The notes below the pieces were generated by a model. That model was not told the origin of the DNA and did not search any database. It saw only the letters and a list, made by a program, of their open reading frames with translations. A stretch of DNA of 64,000 nucleotides from Microbacterium yannicii PS01 (lineage in GTDB: Bacteria; Actinomycetota; Actinomycetes; Actinomycetales; Microbacteriaceae), in assembly GCF_000304335.1 (NCBI RefSeq), contig NZ_CAJF01000011.1, positions 56,685 through 120,684 of the forward strand, written 5' to 3'. Of this stretch, positions 1 through 7,188 are shown piece by piece (position 1 is the first letter of the stretch; each line of letters begins with the position of its first letter). Position numbers and translations under genes: made by a program.

Positions 1-80
1 AGGAGGGGATGACGCTGTCTTGCATGCTCAGGAATAGATCTCAGGTCCATGTGCTTGCATCGAACTGGAACGTCCACGGT

Positions 81-97
81 GGTCCCCGCCGGGGACC
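81..97. promoter_or_regulatory. Short inverted repeat upstream of FMN reductase gene
   Basis: GGTCCCC and GGGGACC face each other across GCC, a perfect 7-bp inverted repeat ending 25 bases before the start codon at 123. It could be a repressor operator or a small leader hairpin next to the ribosome binding site at 107-113. No promoter elements are evident near it, so the role is open. Confidence 0.35.
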
Positions 98-122
98 GCA
101 CTGCGTTAAGGAGCACTACCAC

Positions 123-692
123 ATGACCGATCGGACCATCGGCTACATCGTCGGCAGCATCTCGTCGACCTCGCTCAACCGTCGCCTGGCCAAGGCGCTG
201 GAGCGTCTCGCACCCGAGGGCACGACCCTCGTCGAGATCCCGATCAAGGACCTGCCGTTCTACACCCCCGACTTCGACGGCGGCTTCCCCGAGGCGGCGC
301 GCGACTTCAAGCAGGCGATCGACGATGTCGACGGCGTCGTCATCGTGACCCCCGAGTACAGCCGCTCGATCCCGGGCGTGCTGAAGAACGCCCTCGACTG
401 GTCGGCCCGTCCGTACGGCCAGATGTCGTTCAACGGCAAGCCCACCGCCGTGATCGGCACGTCGCAGGGCGGGATCGCCACCGCCGCGGCCCAGCAGCAC
501 CTCAAGGCGATCCTCAGCCACTACAACGCCCCCACGCTCGGCCAGCCCGAGGGTTACGTGCAGGCGACGCCCGGACTCTTCTCCGAGACCGGCGAGGTCA
601 CCAACGACCAGACCGCCGACTTCCTCGTCGCCTACCTCCAGGCCTTCAACGCCCTGATCGACCGCTACGCGCACGTCCCCGTCGCCGCCTGA
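123..692 (+). CDS. NADPH-dependent FMN reductase family protein
   Basis: A flavodoxin-fold oxidoreductase of 189 residues. The N-terminus (IGYIVGSISSTSLNRRLAKAL) carries the phosphate-binding loop after the first strand, and the segment VIVTPEYSRSIPGVLKNALDW is the family signature (TPEYN-x3-PGxLKNAxDW). Family members reduce FMN, quinones or azo compounds with NAD(P)H in the cytosol; the substrate is not predictable here. The ATG at 123 is chosen because TAAGGAG at 107-113 lies nine bases upstream. The open frame runs back to base 9, but that stretch does not look like protein. It stands alone and is followed by a hairpin. Confidence 0.9.
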   Translation: MTDRTIGYIVGSISSTSLNRRLAKALERLAPEGTTLVEIPIKDLPFYTPDFDGGFPEAARDFKQAIDDVDGVVIVTPEYSRSIPGVLKNALDWSARPYGQMSFNGKPTAVIGTSQGGIATAAAQQHLKAILSHYNAPTLGQPEGYVQATPGLFSETGEVTNDQTADFLVAYLQAFNALIDRYAHVPVAA

Positions 693-713
693 CATCTCAG
701 GCCTCTGACGATC

Positions 714-760
714 GGATGCCCCGATCCGAGCCCATCTGCGGGCTGAGGGTCGGGGCATCC
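714..760. terminator. Bidirectional hairpin terminator candidate
   Basis: GGATGCCCCGA (714-724) pairs perfectly with TCGGGGCATCC (750-760), and the loop holds a nested AGCCC/GGGCT hairpin. It lies just after the FMN reductase stop, ahead of the convergent response-regulator gene. There is no clear T-run, which is usual for actinobacterial terminators. Confidence 0.6.
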
Positions 761-787
761 GTCGTTCGCGGGCGGTTCACCCGCTGA

Positions 788-918
788 TCCGCAGTCACTT
801 CCTGCGGTCTTCGGTCGCCTCGTCCCGCATCTCCTGACTGCGGAACGAGAGGGCCCGATGCTCCGCAGTCAGGAAGCGCGGAGTTCGCGGGTTCGGACGC
901 GCAGATTGTGACTGCGGA
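788..918. repeat. Nested palindromic element: four 10-bp copies about one centre
   Basis: TCCGCAGTCA occurs at 788-797 and 862-871, and its reverse complement at 835-844 and 909-918. All four share one symmetry centre at 853. The inner pair extends to 12 bp (833-844 with 862-873). It fills the gap between two convergent genes and has no coding potential. It could fold as a cruciform or double hairpin, or be a degenerate mobile palindrome. Confidence 0.75.
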
Positions 919-968
919 GCGGGTGAGGGCGCGGCGCGGAGAGGGTACGGCGCGGCGGCGCGGGGGAC

Positions 969-1682
969 TCAGGCGAGGCCGTGGCGGTGGGCGTACACCA
1001 CGGCGGCCACGCGGTCGCGAGCGCCGAGCTTCTGCAGCAGGTTCGAGACGTGCGTCTTCACCGTGGCCTCGCCGATGTACAGGCGCTGCGCGATCTCGGC
1101 GTTGCTCATCGCCTGCGCCACGAGCCGCAGCACCTCGGACTCGCGCTCGGTCAGCTCGACTCCGTGAGCCCCCATCGCCCGCAGCTCGCCCGTCACGGGC
1201 TTGCGGTCGGTGCCGCCGTCGGCGACCGGCGAGGGCCGGCTCTCGCTGCTCGACGCGAATCGCGCGATCACCCGCCGCGTCACCTCCGGAGCGAGCAGCG
1301 CGTCGCCGGCCGCGGCGACGCGCACGGCGGCGAGGAGCTCCTCGGGCCCGGCGTTCTTGAGCAGGAACCCGCTCGCCCCGGCCGCGAGGGCGTCGAAGAG
1401 GTAGTCGTCGCGGTCGAACGTCGTGACCACGACGACGGCGGGCGATCCGGCGCCGTCCGCGACGATGCGCCGGGTGGCCTCGAGGCCGTCCATGTCGGGC
1501 ATCTGCACGTCCATGCACACCACGTCGGGACGGAGAGCGGATGCCGCGGCGACCGCTTCGACGCCGGTGGAGGCCTCGCCGACCACCGCGATGTCGCCCG
1601 CCGACTCGAGGATCATCCGGAAGCCGGCACGCATCACGGCGTGATCGTCGACGAGCAGCACGCGGATCGGCGCGCCGCTCAC
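969..1682 (-). CDS. NarL/LuxR-type response regulator
   Basis: A cytosolic DNA-binding response regulator of 237 residues. The receiver domain occupies about residues 5-120, with the acidic pair in VDDH near the N-terminus and the phosphoacceptor Asp in CMDVQMPDMDG. A LuxR-type helix-turn-helix is at the C-terminus (LTERESEVLRLVAQAMSNAE, then GEATVKTHVSNLLQKLGARD). The GTG start overlaps the stop of the sensor kinase gene by four bases (GTGA), so the two are translationally coupled. Target genes are not evident. A 207-base gap with a palindromic element follows it. Confidence 0.93.
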   Translation of the reverse strand: MSGAPIRVLLVDDHAVMRAGFRMILESAGDIAVVGEASTGVEAVAAASALRPDVVCMDVQMPDMDGLEATRRIVADGAGSPAVVVVTTFDRDDYLFDALAAGASGFLLKNAGPEELLAAVRVAAAGDALLAPEVTRRVIARFASSSESRPSPVADGGTDRKPVTGELRAMGAHGVELTERESEVLRLVAQAMSNAEIAQRLYIGEATVKTHVSNLLQKLGARDRVAAVVYAHRHGLA

Positions 1683-2968
1683 GAACGGGCTCCCTCACGC
1701 GCGCCCACGTCGGCCCCGGAAGGCACCGGCACCCGCAGGCGCACGAGGAACCCGCCGCGTGCCCGTGGGCCGGCGTCGAGCGTCCCGCCGGACGCGATGG
1801 CGCGCTCCCGCATGCCGACGAGTCCCAGGCCCGGTCGTGAGGCGACCACCGAGCGACCGGTGTTCGCGACCTCGAGCTCGATCGCGTCGTCCCCGTAGCG
1901 CAGGCGCACGTCGGCCGCGGCATCCGGCCCGCCGTGGCGGCGTGCATTCGTGAGCGACTCCTGGGCGACGCGGAAGACGTTGACCTGCACCAGCTCGGGC
2001 AGGTCGACGGGGTCGCCCACGATGGTGAGCGTCGTCGGAAGTCCGTTCTCATTGGCGTGCCGGACGAGGTCGGGCAGCCCGGAGAGGTGCACGGCCGAGC
2101 CGCCGTCGGCGTCGGCGGCGGGAGTGCGGAGGGTCTCGAGCAGCTGGCGCAGCTCATGCAGGGCCGAGCGAGCGGATGCCTCGACCCCGAGGAGCGTCGT
2201 GCGCGCGGCCTCGGGATCCCGTTCGAGCACGGCTCGGGCCGCGCCCGCCTGCACGCCCATCGCCGACACGTGGTGCGCGACGACGTCATGAAGCTCGCGC
2301 GCGATGCGCACCCGGTCGAGCGCGACGGCCTGAGCGGCGGTGACTTCGCGCTCGCGCTCGAGCTCGAGCGTGCGCTCCTCGAGGGCGGCGCGCGAGAGCG
2401 CCGCAGCGTGCGCCCGGTCGCCCATGTAGTACGCGCCGCCGAAGAAGGCCGCGTTCACCAGGAACTGAATGAGCATGAACGCGGCGAACGGCGAGAAGAA
2501 CCCGGCCTGCGAGAGCCCGTCGTCGGTGGGATCGATGGCGGCCTGGAAGGTCGTCACCAGCAGCCACACGAACATGGCGACGATGACTCCCGCCCGCACG
2601 TACAGAGCGCGGCGGCGGTCGTCGACCCAGGCGCCCACGGTGTAGACCGCGATGAAGATGGCGATGTTGCTGACGTAGAGCTCGGGGATGCGCGAGGAGA
2701 CCCCGACGAAGAAGACCAGGGCGATCGCCACCACGACGAGCTCGGGGAAGCGTCGGCGGACGGCGAGCGGCGCCGTGAGGCCGAACGCATAGAGGAGCGC
2801 CCACTGCATTCCCGGCGTGTCCTCGCCGTAGAACCCCGAGACGGCTCCGAGCGCCGCGCTCAGCACCGCGCCGACGAACAGTGCCGCCGCGAGCCACACG
2901 TCGTTGCGGAGATCGCGCGGCGTCGGCCGTGGGCGATGGTCGAGGCGCGCGGGTGTGAAGTCGGACAT
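1679..2968 (-). CDS. HisKA_3-type sensor histidine kinase
   Basis: Membrane sensor kinase of 429 residues, partner of the downstream regulator. The N-terminal half has about five or six hydrophobic helices with little periplasmic sequence, so the signal is probably sensed in the membrane. The dimerisation helix carries the phosphorylated His in ARELHDVVAHHVSAMGVQ (about residue 230), and a HATPase domain with the NTGRSV and GLGLVGMRERA boxes follows. This is the DesK/LiaS-like layout. I chose the ATG ending at 2968; a GGAGG lies almost against it, closer than usual. A TTG start 25 codons upstream would enter the promoter of the divergent gene. Confidence 0.9.
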   Translation of the reverse strand: MSDFTPARLDHRPRPTPRDLRNDVWLAAALFVGAVLSAALGAVSGFYGEDTPGMQWALLYAFGLTAPLAVRRRFPELVVVAIALVFFVGVSSRIPELYVSNIAIFIAVYTVGAWVDDRRRALYVRAGVIVAMFVWLLVTTFQAAIDPTDDGLSQAGFFSPFAAFMLIQFLVNAAFFGGAYYMGDRAHAAALSRAALEERTLELEREREVTAAQAVALDRVRIARELHDVVAHHVSAMGVQAGAARAVLERDPEAARTTLLGVEASARSALHELRQLLETLRTPAADADGGSAVHLSGLPDLVRHANENGLPTTLTIVGDPVDLPELVQVNVFRVAQESLTNARRHGGPDAAADVRLRYGDDAIELEVANTGRSVVASRPGLGLVGMRERAIASGGTLDAGPRARGGFLVRLRVPVPSGADVGAREGARS

Positions 2969-3029
2969 TCCTCCACGGTACGGAGGACAGGCGCCGGCGG
3001 CATCCGCCGCACGGGGGAGAGACCTCGAA

Positions 3030-3066
3030 CTTGTTATTGACAAGCTTGCTTGTTATTTGCAACTAT
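3030..3066 (+). promoter_or_regulatory. AT-rich promoter with direct repeats, VOC/HxlR operon
   Basis: A low-GC island in the divergent gap. CTTGTTATT occurs at 3030-3038 and 3049-3057, and CAAGCTTG (3041-3048) is a palindrome between them. TTGACA (3037-3042) is a perfect -35 box; AACTAT at 3061-3066, 18 bases later, is the best -10 and is weak. The paired repeats could bind the HxlR-type regulator encoded by the second gene of the operon. That link is inference. Confidence 0.5.
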
Positions 3067-3104
3067 GGTGCCAACGTCATCCATCACCGCGAAGGAGCCA
3101 GGAA

Positions 3105-3542
3105 ATGACCCACATCTTCGTCAACATCCCGACGAGCGACCTCGAGAAGGCGAAGGCGTTCTACACGTCTCTCGGGTGCGACATCAATCCGCTCTTCACC
3201 GACGAGAACGCCGCCTGCATCGTGTGGGACGAGAACGTGTACTTCATGGTGCTGACCAAGGAGTACTTCGCCACCTTCACCGACAAGCAGCTCGCCGATC
3301 CCAAGACGCACGCGCAGACTCTCATCGCCCTCAGCCGCGAGTCCCGCGACGACGTCGACGCGATCATCGCGGCCGGCGTCGCCAACGGCGGCACCGAACC
3401 GACCGAGCCCAAGGACTACGGGTTCATGTACAGCCGCGACCTTGAGGACCCCGACGGCAACGGCATCGAGTTCGTCTTCATGGAGGCGCAGGCCGCCGAG
3501 CAGGGGCCCGACGTCTACATGGCGGAGCAGGCTCAGGCGTAA
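3105..3542 (+). CDS. VOC (glyoxalase/bleomycin resistance) family protein
   Basis: A small 145-residue vicinal-oxygen-chelate protein. It begins THIFVNIPTSDLEKAKAFYTSLG, the usual first beta-alpha unit, and ends its fold with LEDPDGNGIEFVFMEA, the DPDGN-x-IE strand that supplies a metal-binding Glu in active members. Substrate is unknown; relatives act on small electrophiles or simply bind them. The ATG at 3105 has AAGGAG seven bases upstream. The stop is directly abutted by the GTG of the HxlR gene, so the two form an operon. Reading the frame from 2904 would run through the promoter. Confidence 0.88.
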   Translation: MTHIFVNIPTSDLEKAKAFYTSLGCDINPLFTDENAACIVWDENVYFMVLTKEYFATFTDKQLADPKTHAQTLIALSRESRDDVDAIIAAGVANGGTEPTEPKDYGFMYSRDLEDPDGNGIEFVFMEAQAAEQGPDVYMAEQAQA

Positions 3543-4241
3543 GTGGCCTCGCGCAGCTACGGGCAGTACTGCGGTGTCACGACGGCCGTCGAGCTGATCG
3601 GCGAGCGGTGGGCGATGCTCATCGTCCGCGATCTGCTCGTCGGCCCTCGCCGCTACACCGACCTCAAGCAGGGGCTGCCCAAGATCCCCACGAACATCCT
3701 CTCCACGCGGCTCAAGGAGCTGCAGGAGGGCGGTGTCGTGCGCCGTGTGCCGCTCATGAACTGCGGGCTCGTGTACGAGCTCACCGACTACGGCCGGCAG
3801 CTCGAGCCGGTCGTGCTGGCGCTCGGCCGATGGGGGTTCCAGCAGATGGGCGACCCACAGCCCGAGGACGTCGTCACGGCGGACTCGCTGACGATGGCGC
3901 TGCGCACGGCGTTCCGGGCGGAGGCGGCGACATCGCTGCCCGCAGCCGACTACGAGCTGCACGTGGCCGACGTCGCCCTCCGGGTGCAGGTCGACGGCGC
4001 CGGCCTGCGGGTCACGCAGCTGGCGCCTCCGGCCCCGCCTGTCGGAGGGAGAGTCCCCGATGGGGAGCCGGATCTCGTCTTCGCGGCCGGCCCGGGCATC
4101 CGCCGCGTCATCTCGGGTGAGCTGACACCCGCGCAGGCGATCGATGAGGATGTGCTCGCCGTGGTCTCGGGCGACGCCACCCTCCTCGAGCGCTTCGCCC
4201 AGACATTCCACATCGACCCGGGGGTCGTGCTCGCCGCGTGA
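3543..4241 (+). CDS. HxlR-family regulator with C-terminal SCP2-like domain
   Basis: Residues 5-95 form a winged helix of HxlR type (CGVTTAVELIGERWAMLIVRD, then IPTNILSTRLKELQEGGVV), with Cys near position 10 as in redox- or aldehyde-responsive HxlR proteins. Residues of about 110-232 resemble a sterol-carrier (SCP2)-like domain, which would make it larger than the usual 110-150 residues. The GTG at 3543 follows the VOC stop with no gap. It probably controls its own operon through the repeats at 3030-3057. The DNA-binding assignment is firm; the SCP2 reading is moderate. Confidence 0.85.
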   Translation: MASRSYGQYCGVTTAVELIGERWAMLIVRDLLVGPRRYTDLKQGLPKIPTNILSTRLKELQEGGVVRRVPLMNCGLVYELTDYGRQLEPVVLALGRWGFQQMGDPQPEDVVTADSLTMALRTAFRAEAATSLPAADYELHVADVALRVQVDGAGLRVTQLAPPAPPVGGRVPDGEPDLVFAAGPGIRRVISGELTPAQAIDEDVLAVVSGDATLLERFAQTFHIDPGVVLAA

Positions 4242-4288
4242 TCCCATCGACGGATGCCGCGGCATCCGTCCGACGAAAGGAGCCGGCG

Positions 4289-4927
4289 ATGGCCGGACGC
4301 ATCACGATCGACCTGTTCGTCTCCCTCGACGGCGTCGCGCAGGCGCCGGGAGCCCCCGACGAGGACCCCTCGAGCGGTTTCCCGTACGGGGGCTGGCAGG
4401 CTCCTGTCGCCGGTGAGACCGACGGCCGCCAGATCGGCACGGGCATCGACGCCATGGATGCCCTCGTTCTCGGCCGCAAGACTTATGACATCTTCGCGGG
4501 GTACTGGCCGAAGCACACCGAGGGCGATGCCGAGGGCAGAATCGGGCGCAAGTTCGACGCGATCCCGAAGTACGTCGCGTCGCGGAATCGCCTCGAGCCG
4601 GCATGGCAGGGCACCACCCAGCTCGGCACGGACGCGGTCGCCGCGGTCGCCGAGCTGCGCGAGCGCCACGACGACATCCACGTCATCGGCAGCGTCGACT
4701 TCGTGCAGTCGCTCCTGGCGGCGAATGCCTTCGACGAGCTCCTGCTGTGGGTGTATCCCGTGGTCATCGGCCAGGGCAAGAAGGTGTTCCCCGACGGTGC
4801 GGCGCCGGCGACCCTCGAACTCCTCGCGCCGCCGGTCGTCTCGGAGAAGGGCGCGGTGCTCCTTCGCTACGGCCCGGCCGGACCGCTGCGCACCGGCGAC
4901 ATGTCGGAGCCCGAGGGCGCCGCCTGA
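4289..4927 (+). CDS. Dihydrofolate reductase-like (RibD C-terminal) protein
   Basis: A 212-residue protein of the RibD_C/DHFR-like fold. ITIDLFVSLDGVAQAPGAPD is the characteristic N-terminal strand, and VLGRKTYDIFAGYWP and HVIGSVDFVQSLLA are the conserved NADPH-site segments. It ends with the LLLWVYPVVIGQGKKVFP strand typical of this group. Members are predicted NADPH-dependent reductases of unknown substrate and are common in actinobacteria. The ATG at 4289 follows AAAGGAG with good spacing; a GTG at 4238 overlapping the previous stop is less likely. It may be co-transcribed with the VOC and HxlR genes. Confidence 0.88.
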   Translation: MAGRITIDLFVSLDGVAQAPGAPDEDPSSGFPYGGWQAPVAGETDGRQIGTGIDAMDALVLGRKTYDIFAGYWPKHTEGDAEGRIGRKFDAIPKYVASRNRLEPAWQGTTQLGTDAVAAVAELRERHDDIHVIGSVDFVQSLLAANAFDELLLWVYPVVIGQGKKVFPDGAAPATLELLAPPVVSEKGAVLLRYGPAGPLRTGDMSEPEGAA

Positions 4928-4975
4928 ACCGCGTGTGAGCACGGATGCCGCGCACTCGCGCGCTACGGTTCGACC

Positions 4976-5539
4976 GTGAGCGAGGCATCCGCGCGGGACA
5001 GCAAGCGCCGTCGCGACGTGCCGGTCGGCGTGATCATGGTCGGCATGGCGGCGATCGCATGGTGGCCGGCGTTCACGCTCGGCGCGTGGGAGGAGATCTT
5101 CTTCGACGACATCCTCGCGGTGTGGGCCGCCTCGACGGCAGCCTTCGTCTTCGTGCTGGTCGAGCGTCGCCCCGTGGGCGGGCGCCTGCTGCGGGCGTTC
5201 CTGCTGCTGCTGCCGTCGCTCTGGCTTCTGCTGAACTTCATCGTGGCCGACGACACCGAGGATCTCGGCGTCTTCGTCGTCGATCTGCTCGCCATCGCAG
5301 CCGTTCTCGTCGGCATCCCCTTCACCCTCTGGGTGCTGGTGCGGATCGTCTGGCCCGACTTCTCGAACGACATGCCGCGGCGCACCAAGTGGCTCATCGC
5401 GCTCGTCGTGCTCGGCGTCGCCGTGGCGTCGTTCGTGCTGGGCCTGAACCAGGCGCACTTCCTCACGTGCGAGGACTTCGCGATCAGCGGCAACTCCGAA
5501 CCCCCGGGGTGCACGCCGCTCGCACCCGACGAGGGCTGA
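4976..5539 (+). CDS. Multi-span membrane protein, unknown function
   Basis: Not recognised as a named family. It has 187 residues with five hydrophobic stretches (about residues 15-35, 45-60, 70-92, 100-128 and 138-160) and a short soluble tail with two cysteines (FLTCEDFAISG and PPGCTPLA) that could form a disulphide outside the membrane. The GTG start has no convincing Shine-Dalgarno sequence. The gene converges on xth with only three bases between the two stops. Confidence 0.7.
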   Translation: MSEASARDSKRRRDVPVGVIMVGMAAIAWWPAFTLGAWEEIFFDDILAVWAASTAAFVFVLVERRPVGGRLLRAFLLLLPSLWLLLNFIVADDTEDLGVFVVDLLAIAAVLVGIPFTLWVLVRIVWPDFSNDMPRRTKWLIALVVLGVAVASFVLGLNQAHFLTCEDFAISGNSEPPGCTPLAPDEG

Positions 5540-5542
5540 GTC

Positions 5543-6400
5543 TCAGAAGATCATCGGGCGGTCGTCGTCGTCCGGACCGGTGAGGTCCAGGTCGACGACG
5601 ACGGGAACGTGATCGCTGGGAGCCTCACCCTTGCGCTCGTTCCGGTGGATCTCGGCGCCCGTCACGGCATTCGCGAACGCATCCGAGCCGAGCACGAAGT
5701 CGATCCGCATGCCCTGATTTCGGGGGAAGCGCAGCTGCTTGTAGTCCCAGTACGTGTAGCCGGTCGGTACGAGCGGGCGGACGACGTCGTGAAGACCCGC
5801 CGCCTCCAGCGCGGCGAACGCCTCGCGCTCGGGCGGCGAGACGTGGGTCGAGAAGCCCTGGACGACCTCGGGGACGCCGTTGTCGGCATCCGTCGGAGCG
5901 ATGTTGAAGTCTCCGACCAGCGCGAGAGCGAGATCGGGGTTCGCGGCGAGCGCGCTCGAGGCGTACTCCTTCAGCGCCGACAGCCACTCCAGCTTGTAGA
6001 AGTAGTGCGGGTCGCCGAGCGAACGCCCGTTGGGGACGTAGAGGCTCCAGACCTCGACGCCGCCGACGGTCGCCCCGAGCGCCCGGGCCTCGAGCGGGGC
6101 GTCGAGCGCCTGCCCTGAGCCTGTCGAAGGGTCGCCCTTCTCGAAGCCGGGCATCCCGGGGAAGGCGGTGCGCACATCGGTCACCGGCTCACGGCTGGCG
6201 ATCGCGACGCCGTTCCACTGCGAGAACCCGTGAGCCTCGACGTGGAAGCCGGCGTCCTCGAAGCGGTCGAACGGGAACTGCTCGACCTTGCACTTGATCT
6301 CCTGCATCGCGAGCACATCGATGTGCTCACGCACCGCGAAGTCGACGATGCGGTCGACCCGGGCGCGGATGGAGTTGACGTTCCACGTGGCCAGGCGCAT
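5543..6400 (-). CDS. xth: Exodeoxyribonuclease III
   Basis: AP endonuclease/3'-5' exonuclease of base-excision repair, 285 residues. It opens MRLATWNVNSIRARVDRIVD, has the metal-binding Glu in AMQEIKCK, the GDFNIAP motif, and ends with the RIDFVLGSDAF and catalytic APSDHVPVVVDL segments. Mid-protein it carries an insertion reading GDPSTGSGQALDAP, which is a genomic CCCTGAGCCTGTCGAAGGG repeat (6113-6131) captured in frame. The insertion is in a variable loop before the GVEVWSLYVPNG strand, so the enzyme is probably active. The ATG at 6400 is the standard family start. Confidence 0.95.
   Translation of the reverse strand: MRLATWNVNSIRARVDRIVDFAVREHIDVLAMQEIKCKVEQFPFDRFEDAGFHVEAHGFSQWNGVAIASREPVTDVRTAFPGMPGFEKGDPSTGSGQALDAPLEARALGATVGGVEVWSLYVPNGRSLGDPHYFYKLEWLSALKEYASSALAANPDLALALVGDFNIAPTDADNGVPEVVQGFSTHVSPPEREAFAALEAAGLHDVVRPLVPTGYTYWDYKQLRFPRNQGMRIDFVLGSDAFANAVTGAEIHRNERKGEAPSDHVPVVVDLDLTGPDDDDRPMIF
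6113..6131. repeat. REP-type repeat inside xth
   Basis: One copy of the genomic CCCTGAGCCTGTCGAAGGG repeat, otherwise found between genes here, read in frame in xth as residues DPSTGSGQ. It keeps the frame open on the coding strand. Confidence 0.85.
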
Positions 6401-6453
6401 TCCTCCAGCCTACGGCGGGGCGCGGACGTGGTCGGCATGCCGCCGTCTTCAGA

Positions 6454-6522
6454 CTTCGCAGGATGACGCGAGATTCGCAGCATCCGCCGCAAACCCTGCG
6501 ATCTTCGTGCGCTTCTGCGAAG
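6454..6522. repeat. Nested inverted repeats between xth and pyrE
   Basis: CTTCGCAG (6454-6461) pairs with CTGCGAAG (6515-6522), and an inner TCGCAG (6475-6480) pairs with CTGCGA (6496-6501). Both pairs are centred at 6488. The layout matches the element at 788-918. It lies in the divergent promoter gap, so it could affect either gene. Confidence 0.55.
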
Positions 6523-6559
6523 CCTGTGACGACGCGCGCGGCTCTCTAGACTCGGGGGC

Positions 6560-7138
6560 ATGACCGTCGCCTCCACGCCCGCGCTCGAAGCCGATCGCCA
6601 GTACCTCATCGCGCTCATCCAGGACGAGGCGGTGTTCCACGGCGACTTCACGCTCTCGAGCGGCAAGAAGGCCACGTACTACGTGGACATGCGCAAGCTC
6701 ACCCTCGACCACCGGGCGGCGCCCTCGATCGGGCGGATCATGCTCGACCTCATCAGCGAGGTCGACGGCATCGTCGCTGTCGGCGGTCTCACCCTCGGAG
6801 CCGACCCGATCGCGAACGCCGTGATGCACGAGTCCGCGCGCACGCACACCCCGCTCGACGCGTTCGTCGTCCGCAAGGAGCCGAAGGACCACGGCCGCGG
6901 GCGTCAGGTCGAGGGGGCGGATGTCGCGGGCAAGCGCGTCGTCGTGCTCGAAGACACCTCGACCACCGGTCAGTCCGCCCTCAAGGCGGTCGAGGCGTTG
7001 CGGCGCGAGGGGGCCGAGCCCGTCGCGGTCGCCGTCATCGTCGATCGCAGGACCGGCGCGCAGGCCGCGGTCGAAGCCGAGGGTCTTCAGTGGCTCGCCG
7101 CGATCGATCTCGACGACCTCGCCCTCGAACCCCAATAG
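6560..7138 (+). CDS. pyrE: Orotate phosphoribosyltransferase
   Basis: Fifth step of de novo pyrimidine synthesis: orotate plus PRPP gives OMP. The protein has 192 residues. FHGDFTLSSGKKATYYVDMR is the orotate-binding N-terminal segment, and the PRPP loop is in VVVLEDTSTTGQSALKAVEA. The ATG at 6560 fits family length and has a weak GGGGG upstream. In actinobacteria pyrE is usually solitary, apart from the other pyr genes, and often near xth and HAD genes, as here. It converges on the GH5-like gene. Confidence 0.95.
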   Translation: MTVASTPALEADRQYLIALIQDEAVFHGDFTLSSGKKATYYVDMRKLTLDHRAAPSIGRIMLDLISEVDGIVAVGGLTLGADPIANAVMHESARTHTPLDAFVVRKEPKDHGRGRQVEGADVAGKRVVVLEDTSTTGQSALKAVEALRREGAEPVAVAVIVDRRTGAQAAVEAEGLQWLAAIDLDDLALEPQ

Positions 7139-7188
7139 CGAGCCGTCGCGGCGCCGACGTGGCGTCTCCGAACGGATGGTCGACGACG

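Noticed and set aside
9..122. Upstream start of the FMN reductase at base 9 behind AGGAGG
   Set aside because: The spacing from AGGAGG to that ATG is too short, the stretch has no family similarity, and the ATG at 123 has its own TAAGGAG.
697..2289. Long minus-strand frame over the response regulator and kinase
   Set aside because: Arg/Pro/Ser-rich translation with no motifs, in the wrong frame of the recognised two-component genes.
2969..3043. TTG start 25 codons upstream for the sensor kinase
   Set aside because: It would place the start in the AT-rich divergent promoter; the ATG at 2968 is the family-like start.
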